Assembly: GCA_948146395.1 (NCBI GenBank)
Contig: OX411545.1
Coordinates: 22,151,526-22,215,525 of the forward strand
Length of the DNA stretch: 64,000 nt
Source: Fragum whitleyi
Taxonomy: Eukaryota; Mollusca; Bivalvia; Cardiida; Cardiidae
Reading direction: 5' to 3'
Of the stretch, positions 53,353 through 63,540 are shown piece by piece. The notes beneath the pieces were generated by a model, which was not told the origin of the DNA, made no database searches, and worked only from the letters and a program-made list of their open reading frames with translations. Each line of letters begins with the position of its first letter. The first letter of the stretch is position 1. The translations under genes were made by a program, and so were the position numbers.

Positions 53353-54269
53353 TATAATAAATTTTATATGTCATGACCATGCATTGAACTTAATCAATGT
53401 TTAATTAGATGAAGGCCATATACCGTTCATCTTGTTTGTGTATCTACAAAAAAAATGCAACTTTAACTTTAATTAACATTGTGAATTCCTACCCACATTA
53501 TGAACATAGGCATATTTTGTGGTGAGACCTTCCTGTTGAAATCAAGTTTACCATCATCTTCCTAGGTCAATTTCAATTCTTAGGTGTGTCTTTATCAAAA
53601 TAAAAATGATATGTATTGGCCATGACTTTGATGTGTCAGGGCTTTCAAATATCACATCGGAATGGTATAAAGCTAAAGAATTTTGTACTGCCTATAAATT
53701 ATCCATTCTCCAGGAATGCCTACCCAAATGACATCACTTTGTGATTTGACACATCTTGCCAAGATTCTGCAAAACTAACAATTTTCAACTAATTCAATTT
53801 CAAAGAATTCCCAGACGTCAAAAATTCAAAAGGCAATTGTCAATTTACTTGCCATTAAGTACTGGTGAAAGAAATACCAGGAATCTATTGTTATGTACTC
53901 CAAAATCAAATTAACACTATAACAAACAACTACCATATGTCTCCTAATAAACGCTCCTGGGAGCCATACAGAACATGGTCAGGGAGCTTTTATTTAGTTA
54001 GCATTTTCTGATTTACAAAATATCATTAAAATTGACGTCTTTTATGCCCTTTTCCCTTTAATTTAAGATCAATTTTCTCTAAACTATCATTTTCATGATT
54101 GTATAGAGGAAATTCATCACAAATTAAAGAAGAAGTCTTAAAAAGTTCCTAAAATTTAGGCATTTGAAGTGGGTTTCTAAGTAAATTATATAGGGGTGCT
54201 ATTATTAGGGAGGGCGCTATTATTAGAGGAAATACAGTATCCTCAATACTTAAACTTTTTATATTGTAG

Positions 54270-54380
54270 GATATTTCGGGCCTACATGTAGCCAAGTTGT
54301 GGACTACTGTGTATCACAGCCATGTTACAATGGTGGGAATTGTAGCTCATCACCCACAGGACATCAGTGTGATTGCAAAG
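54270..54380 (+). CDS. Exon 22: end of EGF 1 and most of EGF 2
   Basis: A 37-codon exon: GYFGPTCSQVVDYCVSQPCY, then NGGNCSSSPTGHQCDCK. It closes EGF 1 with its sixth Cys and opens EGF 2 (C-x4-C-Y-N-G-G-x-C...C-x-C). The acceptor is attgtag and the donor GTAGGA, phase 1. A foldback MITE begins 17 nt after the donor. Confidence 0.9.
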
Positions 54381-54397
54381 GTAGGATATGTATCCCA

Positions 54398-54549
54398 TTA
54401 AGGTAGTAGACCCATATTAGTTTGGCAACATTTTGGAGTTCATGATCTTTCACAATGTTGACCAAGGTTTCCTAATGAATTCATTAGGAAACCTATTAAA
54501 GTTCTTTACTTCCAAAACTCTACAAACTTTTACGGGTCCACTACCTTAA
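54398..54549. repeat. Foldback MITE, family TTAAGGTAGTGGACC
   Basis: Its ends are ttaaggtagtagacccatatta and ttttacgggtccactaccttaa around ggtttcctaatgaattcattaggaaacc. It begins 17 nt after the exon 22 donor. Confidence 0.8.
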
Positions 54550-54795
54550 CAGACATGCAGCTTTTACATTAAGACTCATCAGATTCCCAATATAAATATG
54601 TCATGTGATTCAGATGAAATCCATATCACTACATGATATAAAATCTATTTTAAAAATTTCACAGCAAGATATAACTTGGCTAAAATCTTACAAGAAACCT
54701 AAAATTCTAAAATTAATATAAAAAACACATCTCTGATGACAAATTTTACATTGGTCAAAGTTGAAAGAAATTTTAAATCATATTTTCATGTTTAA

Positions 54796-55230
54796 TTTTT
54801 AGCTCCACTGGCTGAAAGGCAAGCCGGCTAATGTCATAGCAGGGTGTTTGTCTCCTGAGTGTGTGTCCATCCGTCCGTCCATAAACTTTTACTTTAAAAA
54901 TCTTCTCCTCAATAAGTACTGGATGGATTCCAATCAAATTTCACAGGAATTCTCCATAGGTGACCCTCTATCATATTCCTCCAAAGATTTTTAATCAGTT
55001 GAAAATCATAGCTAAAGTAGGCATGGTGAACCTCAACTAGTCTTTAGAAAATTATTGTGATCAGATGAAAAATATATTTTTAATGGGTGGAGGTCATATT
55101 TCTATATATATGTTATATAGTTAATACTTTGAAAATCATATTCTCAGAATCTTACAGATGGCTTCAACCAAATTTCACTGGAATGATTCTTTAATTATCC
55201 TTTATCAGCCTACAAAAATTTATTGTGAAC
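54796..55230 (+). mobile_element. 3'-truncated family B element
   Basis: It starts TTTTTAGCTCCACTGGCTG with gccggcta, GTCCATCCGTCCGTCC and two monomers, then fades without the GTGGAGCGACTC end. Confidence 0.65.
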
Positions 55231-55674
55231 ATTGTGAATATGGAGCAAAACAGGCGCTCAAGCGCCTCGAGTTTATATGTTTTGCCTTCTTGTTCTGGAA
55301 AAAATGTCGAAAATGTAGAATTTGCTTGAAAATTTCCATTATCTTATAAGCATACCTGAACAAATCATGCTCAAAGTGAATTTTTGTGATAACCTTTTGC
55401 CAGTTGTGCGTCATGAATTGTCAAAAATTCTTAAACAGCTTCTTCTCAGTAGCCAATGGGTGAATTTCAACTTGGTTAACCTTCTCAAATTTTGTTCAAG
55501 AATTTGAATTGACCCTCAAATATGGGCATTGCAGGGTGGAGCTTATTTTGGCTCTAACTTCTTCTACTCAGTAACCAATATGCAGATTTCAACAAACCTT
55601 TGAGTAATGTTTCTTTGATGACCATTTTCAAAACTTCATCACGAAATTTGGATTGACCCCAAAGTATTTTAATA

Positions 55675-56074
55675 TTTTTATGCCCCAAATCTTTTGATAG
55701 TGGCATATTGTATTTCCGTTGTCCATCTGTTTGCCGTCTGTCTGTCTGTCTTCAAAACTAAACCAAAAAACTGAACATATCTTAGTTTTGAAGCCTATTC
55801 AAGATACAAGCCTCATATTTGGCATGATGATAGATCTCAATGATACTAAAGTCAGTGTCATGTGACAAGGTCATCTATCAAGGTCAAACTTCTTAAAAAC
55901 TTAATATTCAACTTGAAAATGTTCGGGTTATTCAAGCCTATTTTAGATACCTTTCTCATAATTTGCATGATGAAAGATCTCAGCCATGTGCATCAATAGG
56001 AGTGTCAAGGTCATGTTTCAAGGTCATTTGTCAAGGTCACAGGAGCATTTATGTTTCACAAACACATGTTGTTC
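55675..56074 (+). mobile_element. TTTTTATGCCCC element with TCAAGGTCA motifs
   Basis: It starts TTTTTATGCCCCAAATC with a short GTCTGTCTGTCTGTC tract and includes several TCAAGGTCA sites. It ends aggagcatttatgtttcacaaacacatgttgtt. It is closest to 10258-10601 and is inserted in a diverged family A-like stretch. Confidence 0.65.
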
Positions 56075-56161
56075 TCCTCAGTAACCAATGGGTGGATTTG
56101 AACCAAACTTGGCAGATACATTTCTTCCCTTAAACTTCTTTGCTGACGGACCAGTCTAACC

Positions 56162-57372
56162 TTTTTAGCTCCACTGGCTGAAAGCCACTGGGGCTATTGT
56201 CATGGCGTTGTGTCCGTCGTGCGTCCGTCCGTCCGTCCGTCCGTCCGTGCGTGCGTCCGGTCGTAAACTTTTCTTTAAAAATCTTCTCCTCAGAAACTAC
56301 TGGATGGATTTCAACCAAACTTCACAGGAATGATCCTTGGGTGACCCTCTTTCAAAGTTGTTCAAGAAATTTTGATCCAATGAAAAACATGGAATTTATG
56401 GGCGTGGCTTATTTCCAAATATGGTAAAATGTGAGTTTTCTCAGATTCTAATTAATGGATACCAATGAAATTTTACATGAATGATCCTTGGGTGACCCTT
56501 TATCAGTCTACAAAAAATCATTGTGATCGGATGAAAAATGTGCATTTTATGGGCGGAGGTCATTTCTCTATATGTTATATAGTGGAAACTTTGAAAATCA
56601 TTTTCTCAGAATCTAACTGATGGATATCAACCAAATTTCACTGGAATGATCCTTCAGTGACCCTTTATCAATCTACAAAAAATCATTGTCATTGGATGAA
56701 AAATATGCATTTTATGGGCAGAGGTCATTTCTCTATATGTAATATAGTGGAAACTTTGAAAATCATTTTCTCAGAATCTAAAGTTTGGATATCAACCAAA
56801 TCCCACTGCAATGATTCTTGAGTGACCCTTTATCAGTGTACCAAAAAATATTTTGATTGGATGAAAAATATGCATTTTATTAGCAGAGGGCATTTCTCTA
56901 TATGTTATATAGTGGAAACTTTGAAAATCATTTTCTCAGAATCTAACTGATGGACATCAACCAAATTTCACTGGAATGATCCTTCAGTGACCCTTTATCA
57001 ATCTACAAAAAATCATTTTGATTGGATGAAAAAAAAATGCATTTTATGGGTGGAGGTCATTTCTCAATATGTTAAATAGTCGAAACTATGAAAATCATTT
57101 TCTCTGAATGTAACTGATGGATATCAATCAAACATTTTTGGTATGATCTTTGGTAGACCCATTATCATGCAGCCAAAAATTATTTTGATTTGATGAAAAA
57201 TATGTATTTTATGGGCGGAGGTCATTTCTCTATCTGTTATATAGTTGATACTTTGAAAATCATTTTCACATCAGTAGAACCCCAAATATCTAAAAATCTA
57301 GTCAAAACATTTATTTGCTTTTACAAGAATTTCAAGCCTGTGGAGCGACTCAAGCCATTCATGGCTTTCTAG
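56162..57372 (+). mobile_element. Complete family B Helentron-like element
   Basis: It starts TTTTTAGCTCCACTGGCTG, then GTCCGTCGTGCGTCCGTCCG. About six ~160 bp monomers follow (ggaggtcatttctctatatgttatatagtgg). It ends GTGGAGCGACTCAAG with the gccattcatggc hairpin and TTTCTAGTT. Both termini are intact. The 5' AGCTCCAC and 3' GTGGAGCG are complementary. Confidence 0.85.
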
Positions 57373-57404
57373 TTTAGTCTAGTTATGCTTTTTATCTTAT
57401 AACT

Positions 57405-57700
57405 ACATGTATACAAATATCTGTGTGATAACATCCTATATGATATTTTTTATAATATCACATGGATACTTTTAGAACAATGACATAATTCGGATATTTT
57501 TAGAAACTTGCATTTCTGTTAGAAACAAGGCAAAAAATGTTTATAAGATAAATATAATACATACTCAGTGTATTGTATGATAAAATATCTAATTTGGTTG
57601 TGAGAATTGATAATTGTCTCTGCAGAGCATCAACAGTTATCAATTCCCCCAAAACTTGTTAGATTTTTTTTTTCCATACAAAAAACTTAATGTTTTATAT
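57405..57700. repeat. Double-hairpin repeat (uninterrupted relative of 19985-20580)
   Basis: The first hairpin is gtgtgataacatcctatatgat...atatcacatggatac. The second is tgtatgataaaatatctaatttgg...gataattgtctctgcagagcatcaacagttatc...tagattttttttttccatac. The second ends about 20 nt before the exon 23 start. Confidence 0.65.
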
Positions 57701-57720
57701 ATTTATTTGTGAACTTTCAG

Positions 57721-57865
57721 GCTTGGCAACAGGTGATAATTGTGAGACGCTCATCAGAACATGTGTTACTACTGGTTCTAATCCAACATGCAAAAATGGT
57801 GGACACTGTATCAATCGCGCTGGAGGTTTTACCTGCCTGTGTCCAGACGGTTTCTCTGGCACAAC
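57721..57865 (+). CDS. Exon 23: end of EGF 2 and most of EGF 3
   Basis: The exon encodes [19 protein letters not shown], then [17 protein letters not shown], then [14 protein letters not shown] closes EGF 2. EGF 3 has CKNGGHC and the C-x-N-x4-F-x-C-x-C signature of a possible Asn/Asp beta-hydroxylation site. The acceptor is ctttcag (phase 1); the donor after ac is GTAAGT in phase 2, the only phase-2 boundary in the window. The Thr codon is completed in exon 24, followed by the closing Cys. Confidence 0.92.
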
Positions 57866-58288
57866 GTAAGTTTTGTTCTTTGACCATACTGCATAATGTA
57901 TTTTCAGAGCTACAGAAAAAGTGCATATTTTTAATCTTAGAAATTAAAAATGCCTCAATTCTTGCTTAAATACTGTATTGTGGGTACCCATTAGAATAAT
58001 CTAATCGATACGATTTAGACAGGTACCAACAACATAGGATTCTATTGATAAATAAATTCTTAGAAGACTTGCTTTACACTGTCTAATCCTTTTTTAAACA
58101 GTTCAAACAGTCTGGCATGGATTTTCTCACATTAAAGAGATAGAAAACATGCAGAATAGGCTATGACTACACATTTGTGCAGGTTGCTTCTAGTCTATTT
58201 TGACTTTGATGGCTCAGTGAATGGCAGGCAAAAATCTAGAACAGTATGAGAATTGTGACTCTTTTGTCAAAATTATTTTTACTTATGT

Positions 58289-58453
58289 TTAAGGTTAAGT
58301 GGACCAGTAACAGTTATGCAATGTTTTAGAAGTAATAAACTTTTACAGTGTGAACCAAAGTTTCCTATTGATTTCATTAGGAAACCTCTGTCAACATTGT
58401 GAAAGATCATGAGTTCCAAAATGTTGCAGAACTTTATGTTTCCATAACCTAAA
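58289..58453. repeat. Foldback MITE, family TTAAGGTAGTGGACC (diverged)
   Basis: Its ends are tttaaggttaagtggaccagtaac and tatgtttccataacctaaa. The centre tttcctattgatttcattaggaaacc is still recognisable. Confidence 0.6.
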
Positions 58454-58954
58454 CTACATATCAAACTGTGAGTTTAATGTTATTAAGTAATTAACTACCA
58501 ATGTCATATCTTTATTTTCATTGAATTAACATATCATTTATGCAGAAACACATCTTTAATTTATGTAAAAATTAGAGTGAATCCTCAGTTGAGTATGATT
58601 TTTTTTTTAATATTTTTGCCCAAATCTTAGTATTTCTAAACTGTTCTTGTCTTTCAAGGTTTTTTTTTTCATGAGGGTAACTAGAATTTTGAAATTAATA
58701 TGCACTCAGAAGGTGACAAACACAGAATATAAAGGATAAAGGTGATAAGTGGACAATAGAATCTGATGATTGTCCTCCACCCGCTCCCCTTTTCTATGAT
58801 TTGTGCGTTGGTGAATAATCAAAACATTGTAACTAGAGCTTGAATAAGCTGTAGTTTCGATGTTATGATAATTCATCGAAGAGATTTTTCGAAAGAGGAA
58901 TTTTTCTATTACATACTGGCATTACGTGTGTAATGGTAGTTATACCCTTGTTTT

Positions 58955-59400
58955 CATTCGGAACATCACTCGGTCATTCTCAAGATCAACCTCGGATGTA
59001 CATAGACGGACTATTTTTAAAAATTACGGGAAACCCTTGGAAAAACTTGATGACGTCAGATAAAATGGCGTTAGCCCTCGAAACTTTGAGTGAAAACATT
59101 CGCCGTCGTCAACGCTACTCGTTTAAGCCACTGACGTGAAACCATCGTATCTTTATATAAATATATTTAGATTCTTATATAACGGCTGAAAAAATCTTAA
59201 TTTTTGAGAATGATTCGTCATTCTCAAAAATAAAGACTTTTTAGCCGTTATTTACTGTAAAAGATATAAATCTACAGTGCTAGTTTTTCTTACACTGTTT
59301 CCGCCTAACAAAATGCACGATTTCGTTACATACCCATCCGCCTTACATACATCGGAGGTATGTTGTAGTTCACGGAAATAGCCGAGTGATGTTCCGAATG
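58955..59400. mobile_element. MITE with perfect 19 bp TIRs abutting exon 24
   Basis: CATTCGGAACATCACTCGG (58955-58973) and its exact reverse complement (59382-59400) bound a 446 bp unit. Weaker inverted similarity continues inward (cctcggatgtacatagacgga). A further hairpin sits at 59187-59248 (tttttgagaatgattcgtcattctcaaaaa). It contains a TGACGTCA at 59051. An open frame across its left part is not a gene. Confidence 0.78.
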
Positions 59401-59418
59401 CCTTGTTTTGTAACACAG

Positions 59419-59573
59419 GTGTGAACTGAAGGCAGATATTTGCAATACCAAACCTTGTAATTCTACTGGGACAATAACAGGAGGCTGTGTAGATGATAGT
59501 TTCGACTTTGACTTACGACGAAGATGTATTTGTCGACCTGGTTACAGTGGTGAAGACTGCAGTGTAAATATAG
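59419..59573 (+). CDS. Exon 24: end of EGF 3 and EGF 4
   Basis: The exon completes the split Thr, closes EGF 3 with CELK, and encodes EGF 4: ADICNTKPCNSTGTITGGC, VDDSFDFDLRRRC and ICRPGYSGEDCSVNI. EGF 4 has six cysteines but a longer C2-C3 and C3-C4 spacing than usual, and lacks the NGG motif. The acceptor is tttgtaacacag in phase 2; the donor is GTTTGT in phase 1. The polypyrimidine tract before the acceptor is short because a MITE ends 18 nt upstream. Confidence 0.9.
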
Positions 59574-59909
59574 GTTTGTTAATTTGTTTATTCTCAACTA
59601 AAAACTAGACAACTAATTGTTTGTAAATTACCAAGATAAGAAGATGATTCATGCATAGGTCCAAAAATTAGCTCTAATTTCAGGATACAAATACATTTTG
59701 AGACGTCAGTGCATATAATTTGTAGGTACTTACAATAGACCCCTTAATTTGTGAACATTTAGAAGTTGTTCCCTGCTTAGCATGTAAGTACAAATAGAAA
59801 ACGGGTAACATTTTTCAGACAGTTTGTGAATAATACTTTTTGACCTCATAGGCAGGGCAGAAGAAGACCAAACAATTTACAGGTCATCTTTATTTAGAGA
59901 CCACATCAC

Positions 59910-60140
59910 TTAACCCTTTGCTGTTTAATCCCTAGTTTTTATGTGCCTGTGATTTTACGATTGAGAAAACATTGTAAAAAAAGAAGAAATTGCTCCTGAC
60001 AAGCAATTTCTTCTTTTTCTACACTATTTTCTACCCTACTGAATGGTTATTTTTTCAAATTAAATCCACTTTTAATTTTTTGTCTGCAAAACCTTTGAAT
60101 TTGGACAGGTCCAAAATTTTGTAAAACAGGAAAGGGTTAA
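59910..60140. repeat. MITE, family TTAACCCTTTGCTGTTTAAT
   Basis: Its ends are ttaaccctttgctgtttaat and gtaaaacaggaaagggttaa, with the central gaagaaattgctcctgacaagcaatttcttc hairpin. It closely matches 15329-15556 in the same orientation. Confidence 0.8.
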
Positions 60141-60598
60141 CTGACCACTTTTATTAAGTGACTATTTCTATTTAGTTACTTTTTTCAAAATTCCATTCCG
60201 TAAAAAAAAAAATATTGTCAAAAAAGATTTTATTGCTCTAAAAAGTAGTTAACTAATACCATATTGTTGAAAGCCAATAGAACCATCTTGTTGAACCGAA
60301 TCTTATGGGTTTTAACAAAAAAAAAAAAAGAATGAGAAATTTGTAATAAGCAACTTTTCCTCTTAACAATAGTTTTTTGATAGTCCCTTATGTGGTCACT
60401 TAATACAAGATTCACTGTATTGATTATATAGTGGCGTCTGTGGCCTTTAAAACCATTCATTCTCACAGGGGAAGTCATAAAACTTTAAAATTTTGCATGT
60501 CATATTGTCTAATAATCATCAAGGAGGAAAAGAAGAAAGAATCAAATATGCATGAATCTTGATGGACACAACTACAATTACTTTTTTGATTCATGAAA

Positions 60599-60747
60599 TT
60601 AAGGTATTTGGATGGTAATAACATTTTGAAACTTATGGTCTTTCACAATGTTGACTGAGGTTTCTAAATGAAAATCATTAGGAAACCTGGTTAAGTAAAG
60701 TTCATTATTTCTGAAACGTTGCAAAAATTATGGGTCCACTACCTTAA
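60599..60747. repeat. Foldback MITE, family TTAAGGTAGTGGACC
   Basis: Its ends are ttaaggtatttggatggtaa and ttatgggtccactaccttaa, with gaggtttctaaatgaaaatcattaggaaacc at the centre. The left end is the more decayed. Confidence 0.65.
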
Positions 60748-60988
60748 AACCTGTTCACCTTTGTATGAATCCACTATCAACTTTTTATATTCCTCAAGAT
60801 TTTAGTTTCATACTGCAATGAAAGAAAAAAAAAACATCTCTTGATACTCTTGTATACCATAAGATGATTGTGCATCAACCTATTCTCAGATGTATAACCC
60901 AGCTTTCAACATTCATGCTATAAATTTTATTGTCATACTTAAATGAACTTACCAATTCTCATCTCCTGTATCTCTTGTATACTTGCAG

Positions 60989-61201
60989 ATGATTGTGAAT
61001 CAAACCCCTGTATAAATGGTGGACAGTGTATAGATTTGGTAAACGGTTTCTTCTGCTCCTGTGGGGATTATTCTGGAACATATTGCCAGAACCGACCAGA
61101 CAGATGTGCAAACGTCAATTGTGGACCTGTTACGGCAATGTGTGTGGATAAACAGATGGATGAAAGCTCTCATTGTGTCTGCCCACCAAATTATGCTTAT
61201 G
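60989..61201 (+). CDS. Exon 25: calcium-binding EGF 5 and EGF 6
   Basis: The 71-residue exon starts DDCESNPCINGGQCIDLVNG and continues FFCSCGDYSGTYCQ. The I-D-D-C-E lead (with the end of exon 24) and C-x-D-x4-F-x-C-x-C mark a calcium-binding EGF with an Asp beta-hydroxylation consensus; no O-fucose site is present because Q precedes the third Cys. EGF 6 follows (CANVNCGPVTAMC...SSHCVCPPNYAYG) without its sixth Cys, which should lie in exon 26. The acceptor is acttgcag and the donor GTACGT, phase 1. Confidence 0.92.
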
Positions 61202-61701
61202 GTACGTTCTACAGTAGGGTCCTGTATATATTATTAGTTATATGGTTTCTTGCCTGGGTATATGGCAATTTATGGCGATGATGTCACCCGAGCCGCAGGC
61301 GAGAAACATTAATATGAATTTATTATACTGCTAAGTTTTAGACTATTTGATTCTCGTCTACCTATTTAAGGCCTTGATACACAACAAATTCTTTGAAAAT
61401 ACCAATATCCCCTAATGAGCCTCAAATGAAAAGTAAATATGTAGTGACGTCACATGTAATAGTGACGTCCCACTACTACATCCAGCAATGTTATGATATG
61501 AAAGCGGTTCTTGGCTTAATCTGCGAGAAAGTTAGCATTCTAAATGGACAGATTGTTGAAATTGAAAGGTATTCATAAGAATTTTTATCATATTTTACTT
61601 GTATTTAAAAAACTGGCATGTTTTTAACTGTAACATTTTGTGTATACTTGGGTCATGTTAACAGGGAAGTGAGATAATCATGACTGCCATGACCAGCTTA
61701 A

Positions 61702-62702
61702 TTTTTATACCCCCCACCTACGAAGTAGATGGGGGGTTATTGGTTTCACCATGTCTGTCTGTCTGTCCATCCGTCCGTCCTTCCGTCCGTCCGTCCGTAG
61801 ACCTTTTCATTTCCGGACTCTAACTCAAGAACCAAATGACCTACAATCATGAAACTTTATACAAATGTTCCTTATGATCCAAGGAAGTGCCCTATTGTTT
61901 TTGGGTCATGTAGGTCAAAGGTCAAGGTCACAGTCAGCCTTAGTTCAATTTTCATTTCCGGACTCTAACTCAAGAACCAAATGACCTACAATCATGAAAC
62001 TTTATACAAATGTTCCTTATGACCCAAGGAAGTGCCCTATTGTTTTTGGGTCATGTAGGTCAAAGGTCAAGGTCACAGTCAACCTTAGTTCAATTTTCGT
62101 TTTCGGACTCTAACTCAAGAACCAAATGACCTACAATCATGAAACTTTATACAAATGTTCCTTATGACCCAAGGAAGTGCCCTATTGTTTTTGGGTCATG
62201 TAGGTCAAAGGTCAAGGTCACAGTCAGCCTTAGTTCAATTTTCATTTCCGGACTCTAACTCAAGAACCAAGTGGCCTACAATCATGAAACTTTATACAAA
62301 TGTTCCTTATGACCAAAGGAAGTGCCCTTATGTTTTTGGGTCATGTAGGTCAAAGGTCAAGGTCACAGAAAATTTTTGTTCAATTTTTGTTTCCGGACTC
62401 TATCTCGAGAACGAAGTGACCCACAAATATGAAACTTTATGCAAATGTTGCTTATGATCCAAGGAAGTGCCCTATTGTTTTTAGGTCATATAGGTCAAAG
62501 GTCAAGGTCACAGTCAATATTTGTTCATATTTCATTTCTGGACTCTTAACTCAAAAACCGAGTAACCTACAATCATAAAACTTCATGCAAATGCTACATA
62601 TGACCTGAATATTAGTTTCAAACACATCCTGCACTAATAGCACTTGCATTCCGACAAAGCGCTTGTGGGGGGTATTAGTCCGCTCTGCGACAGTTCTAGT
62701 TT
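61702..62702 (+). mobile_element. Helentron-like element with 145 bp tandem core (ATACCCCCCAC family)
   Basis: It starts TTTTTATACCCCCCACCTAC with a tagatggggggtta return arm and GTCTGTCTGTCCATCCGTCC. Monomers are marked by ggactc at 61815, 61960, 62105, 62250, 62395 and 62540, all exactly 145 bp apart. It ends GTGGGGGGTATTAG with the hairpin gtccgctctgcgac and AGTTCTAGTTT. The 5' ATACCCCCCAC and 3' GTGGGGGGTAT are perfect reverse complements. Confidence 0.88.
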
Positions 62703-62933
62703 GTCTATGTTCCTGGCAAGGCCCCTTAAGGAAATAATAGCTGATACACCGGGGCGGTTGTCGATATCAATGTTTGTCAGGTCAGCATTAGCCAATGAAA
62801 ATGCTATAATTATCTTTGCTGTATAATAATATAATTGTTACAAAAAGGGTGGAATTTTATCACCTATTCCATAGCAATTAAGTATTTTTGTGTTTTACCA
62901 AGGTACTTAGACTGTTTCTTTAACTGGAGCCAT

Positions 62934-63540
62934 AAAAATGCCCCCCTTTGAAGAAAAGGGAGTGTATTGCTTTGTATTTAAAGGTTGGTCCGTCAGTGGG
63001 TCTGTCCCTTTAACTGTTTTTTGTATGCACTCTAGAGGTCACATTTTTAGCCTGATCAACCTGAAATTTGGTCACAATGATTGTCTTGATAAAATGGCAG
63101 ATGAGTTTCAAATTGGGTGAACTGGGATCAAAATTGAGATCTCAGATGATTGTCTTGATAAAGTCTCAGTCAAGTGCGATATTGGGTTAACTGGGGTCAA
63201 AATTAAGGACAAGGGTCAAATCTTAGATAAACCTTGTATGCACAATAGAGGCCACATTTTTTGCCTGATCAACCTGAAATTTGGTTAGAATGATTGTTTT
63301 TATGAAATCTCAGACAAAGTCAACTGGGGGTCAAAATTTAGGTCAAGGAGTCAAATCTTAAAAAAAAACTTGTAAGTCAACCTGAAAATTGTAGAAAAAA
63401 GGATTCTCAAGTTGTATAGAAGCAACAGCATTGTTTATCTTAGTGACATTCATTCATCATTCTCTTTCTAAATCTACTTTTGAAAATTTTAGACAGTTCA
63501 TTCAGGTGAGCGATTGCGGGCCACTATGGCCCTCTTGTTT
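62934..63540 (+). mobile_element. Chimeric Helentron-like element
   Basis: The 5' end AAAAATGCCCCCCTTTGAAG with aaaagggagtgtattgctttg belongs to the TTTTTATGCCCCCC family. The 3' end TCAGGTGAGCGATTGCGGGCCACTATGGCCCTCTTGTTT is the family A terminus. The core (actctagaggtcacatttttagcctgatcaacctgaaa) is family A-like. The 5' arm therefore no longer matches the 3' arm. Confidence 0.7.

Larger units (their letters stand above)
51763..54269 (+). other. Intron 21
   Basis: It splits EGF module 1. It holds a MITE (51800-52036), a palindromic segment (about 52434-52552, ggtcataaaatacagaatttatt...aataaattctgtattccatgacc), a minus-strand SINE (52731-53030) and a TTATTATGCCCCCC element (53067-53352). The rest (52037-52433, 53353-54269) is unassigned apart from a SINE scrap at 53860. 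Confidence 0.7.
54381..57720 (+). other. Intron 22
   Basis: It holds a foldback MITE (54398-54549), a truncated family B copy (54796-55230), a diverged family A-like stretch (about 55345-56160) interrupted by a TTTTTATGCCCC element (55675-56074), a full family B copy (56162-57372) and a double-hairpin repeat (57405-57700) that reaches to within 20 nt of exon 23. Confidence 0.75.
57866..59418 (+). other. Intron 23
   Basis: A 1.55 kb phase-2 intron. It holds a diverged TTAAGGTAGTGGACC MITE (58289-58453), a small hairpin (about 58817-58872) and a 446 bp MITE with perfect 19 bp TIRs (58955-59400) that stops 18 nt before exon 24. The first 400 bases show nothing. Confidence 0.7.
59574..60988 (+). 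other. Intron 24
   Basis: It holds a MITE (59910-60140), a TACAGTC-type remnant (about 60140-60421) and a foldback MITE (60599-60747). The remainder is AT-rich without features. Confidence 0.7.

Noticed and set aside
58933..59139. 68-codon open frame overlapping a TGACGTCA site
   Set aside because: It starts outside and runs into the TIR-bounded MITE 58955-59400, so it is not a conserved gene.
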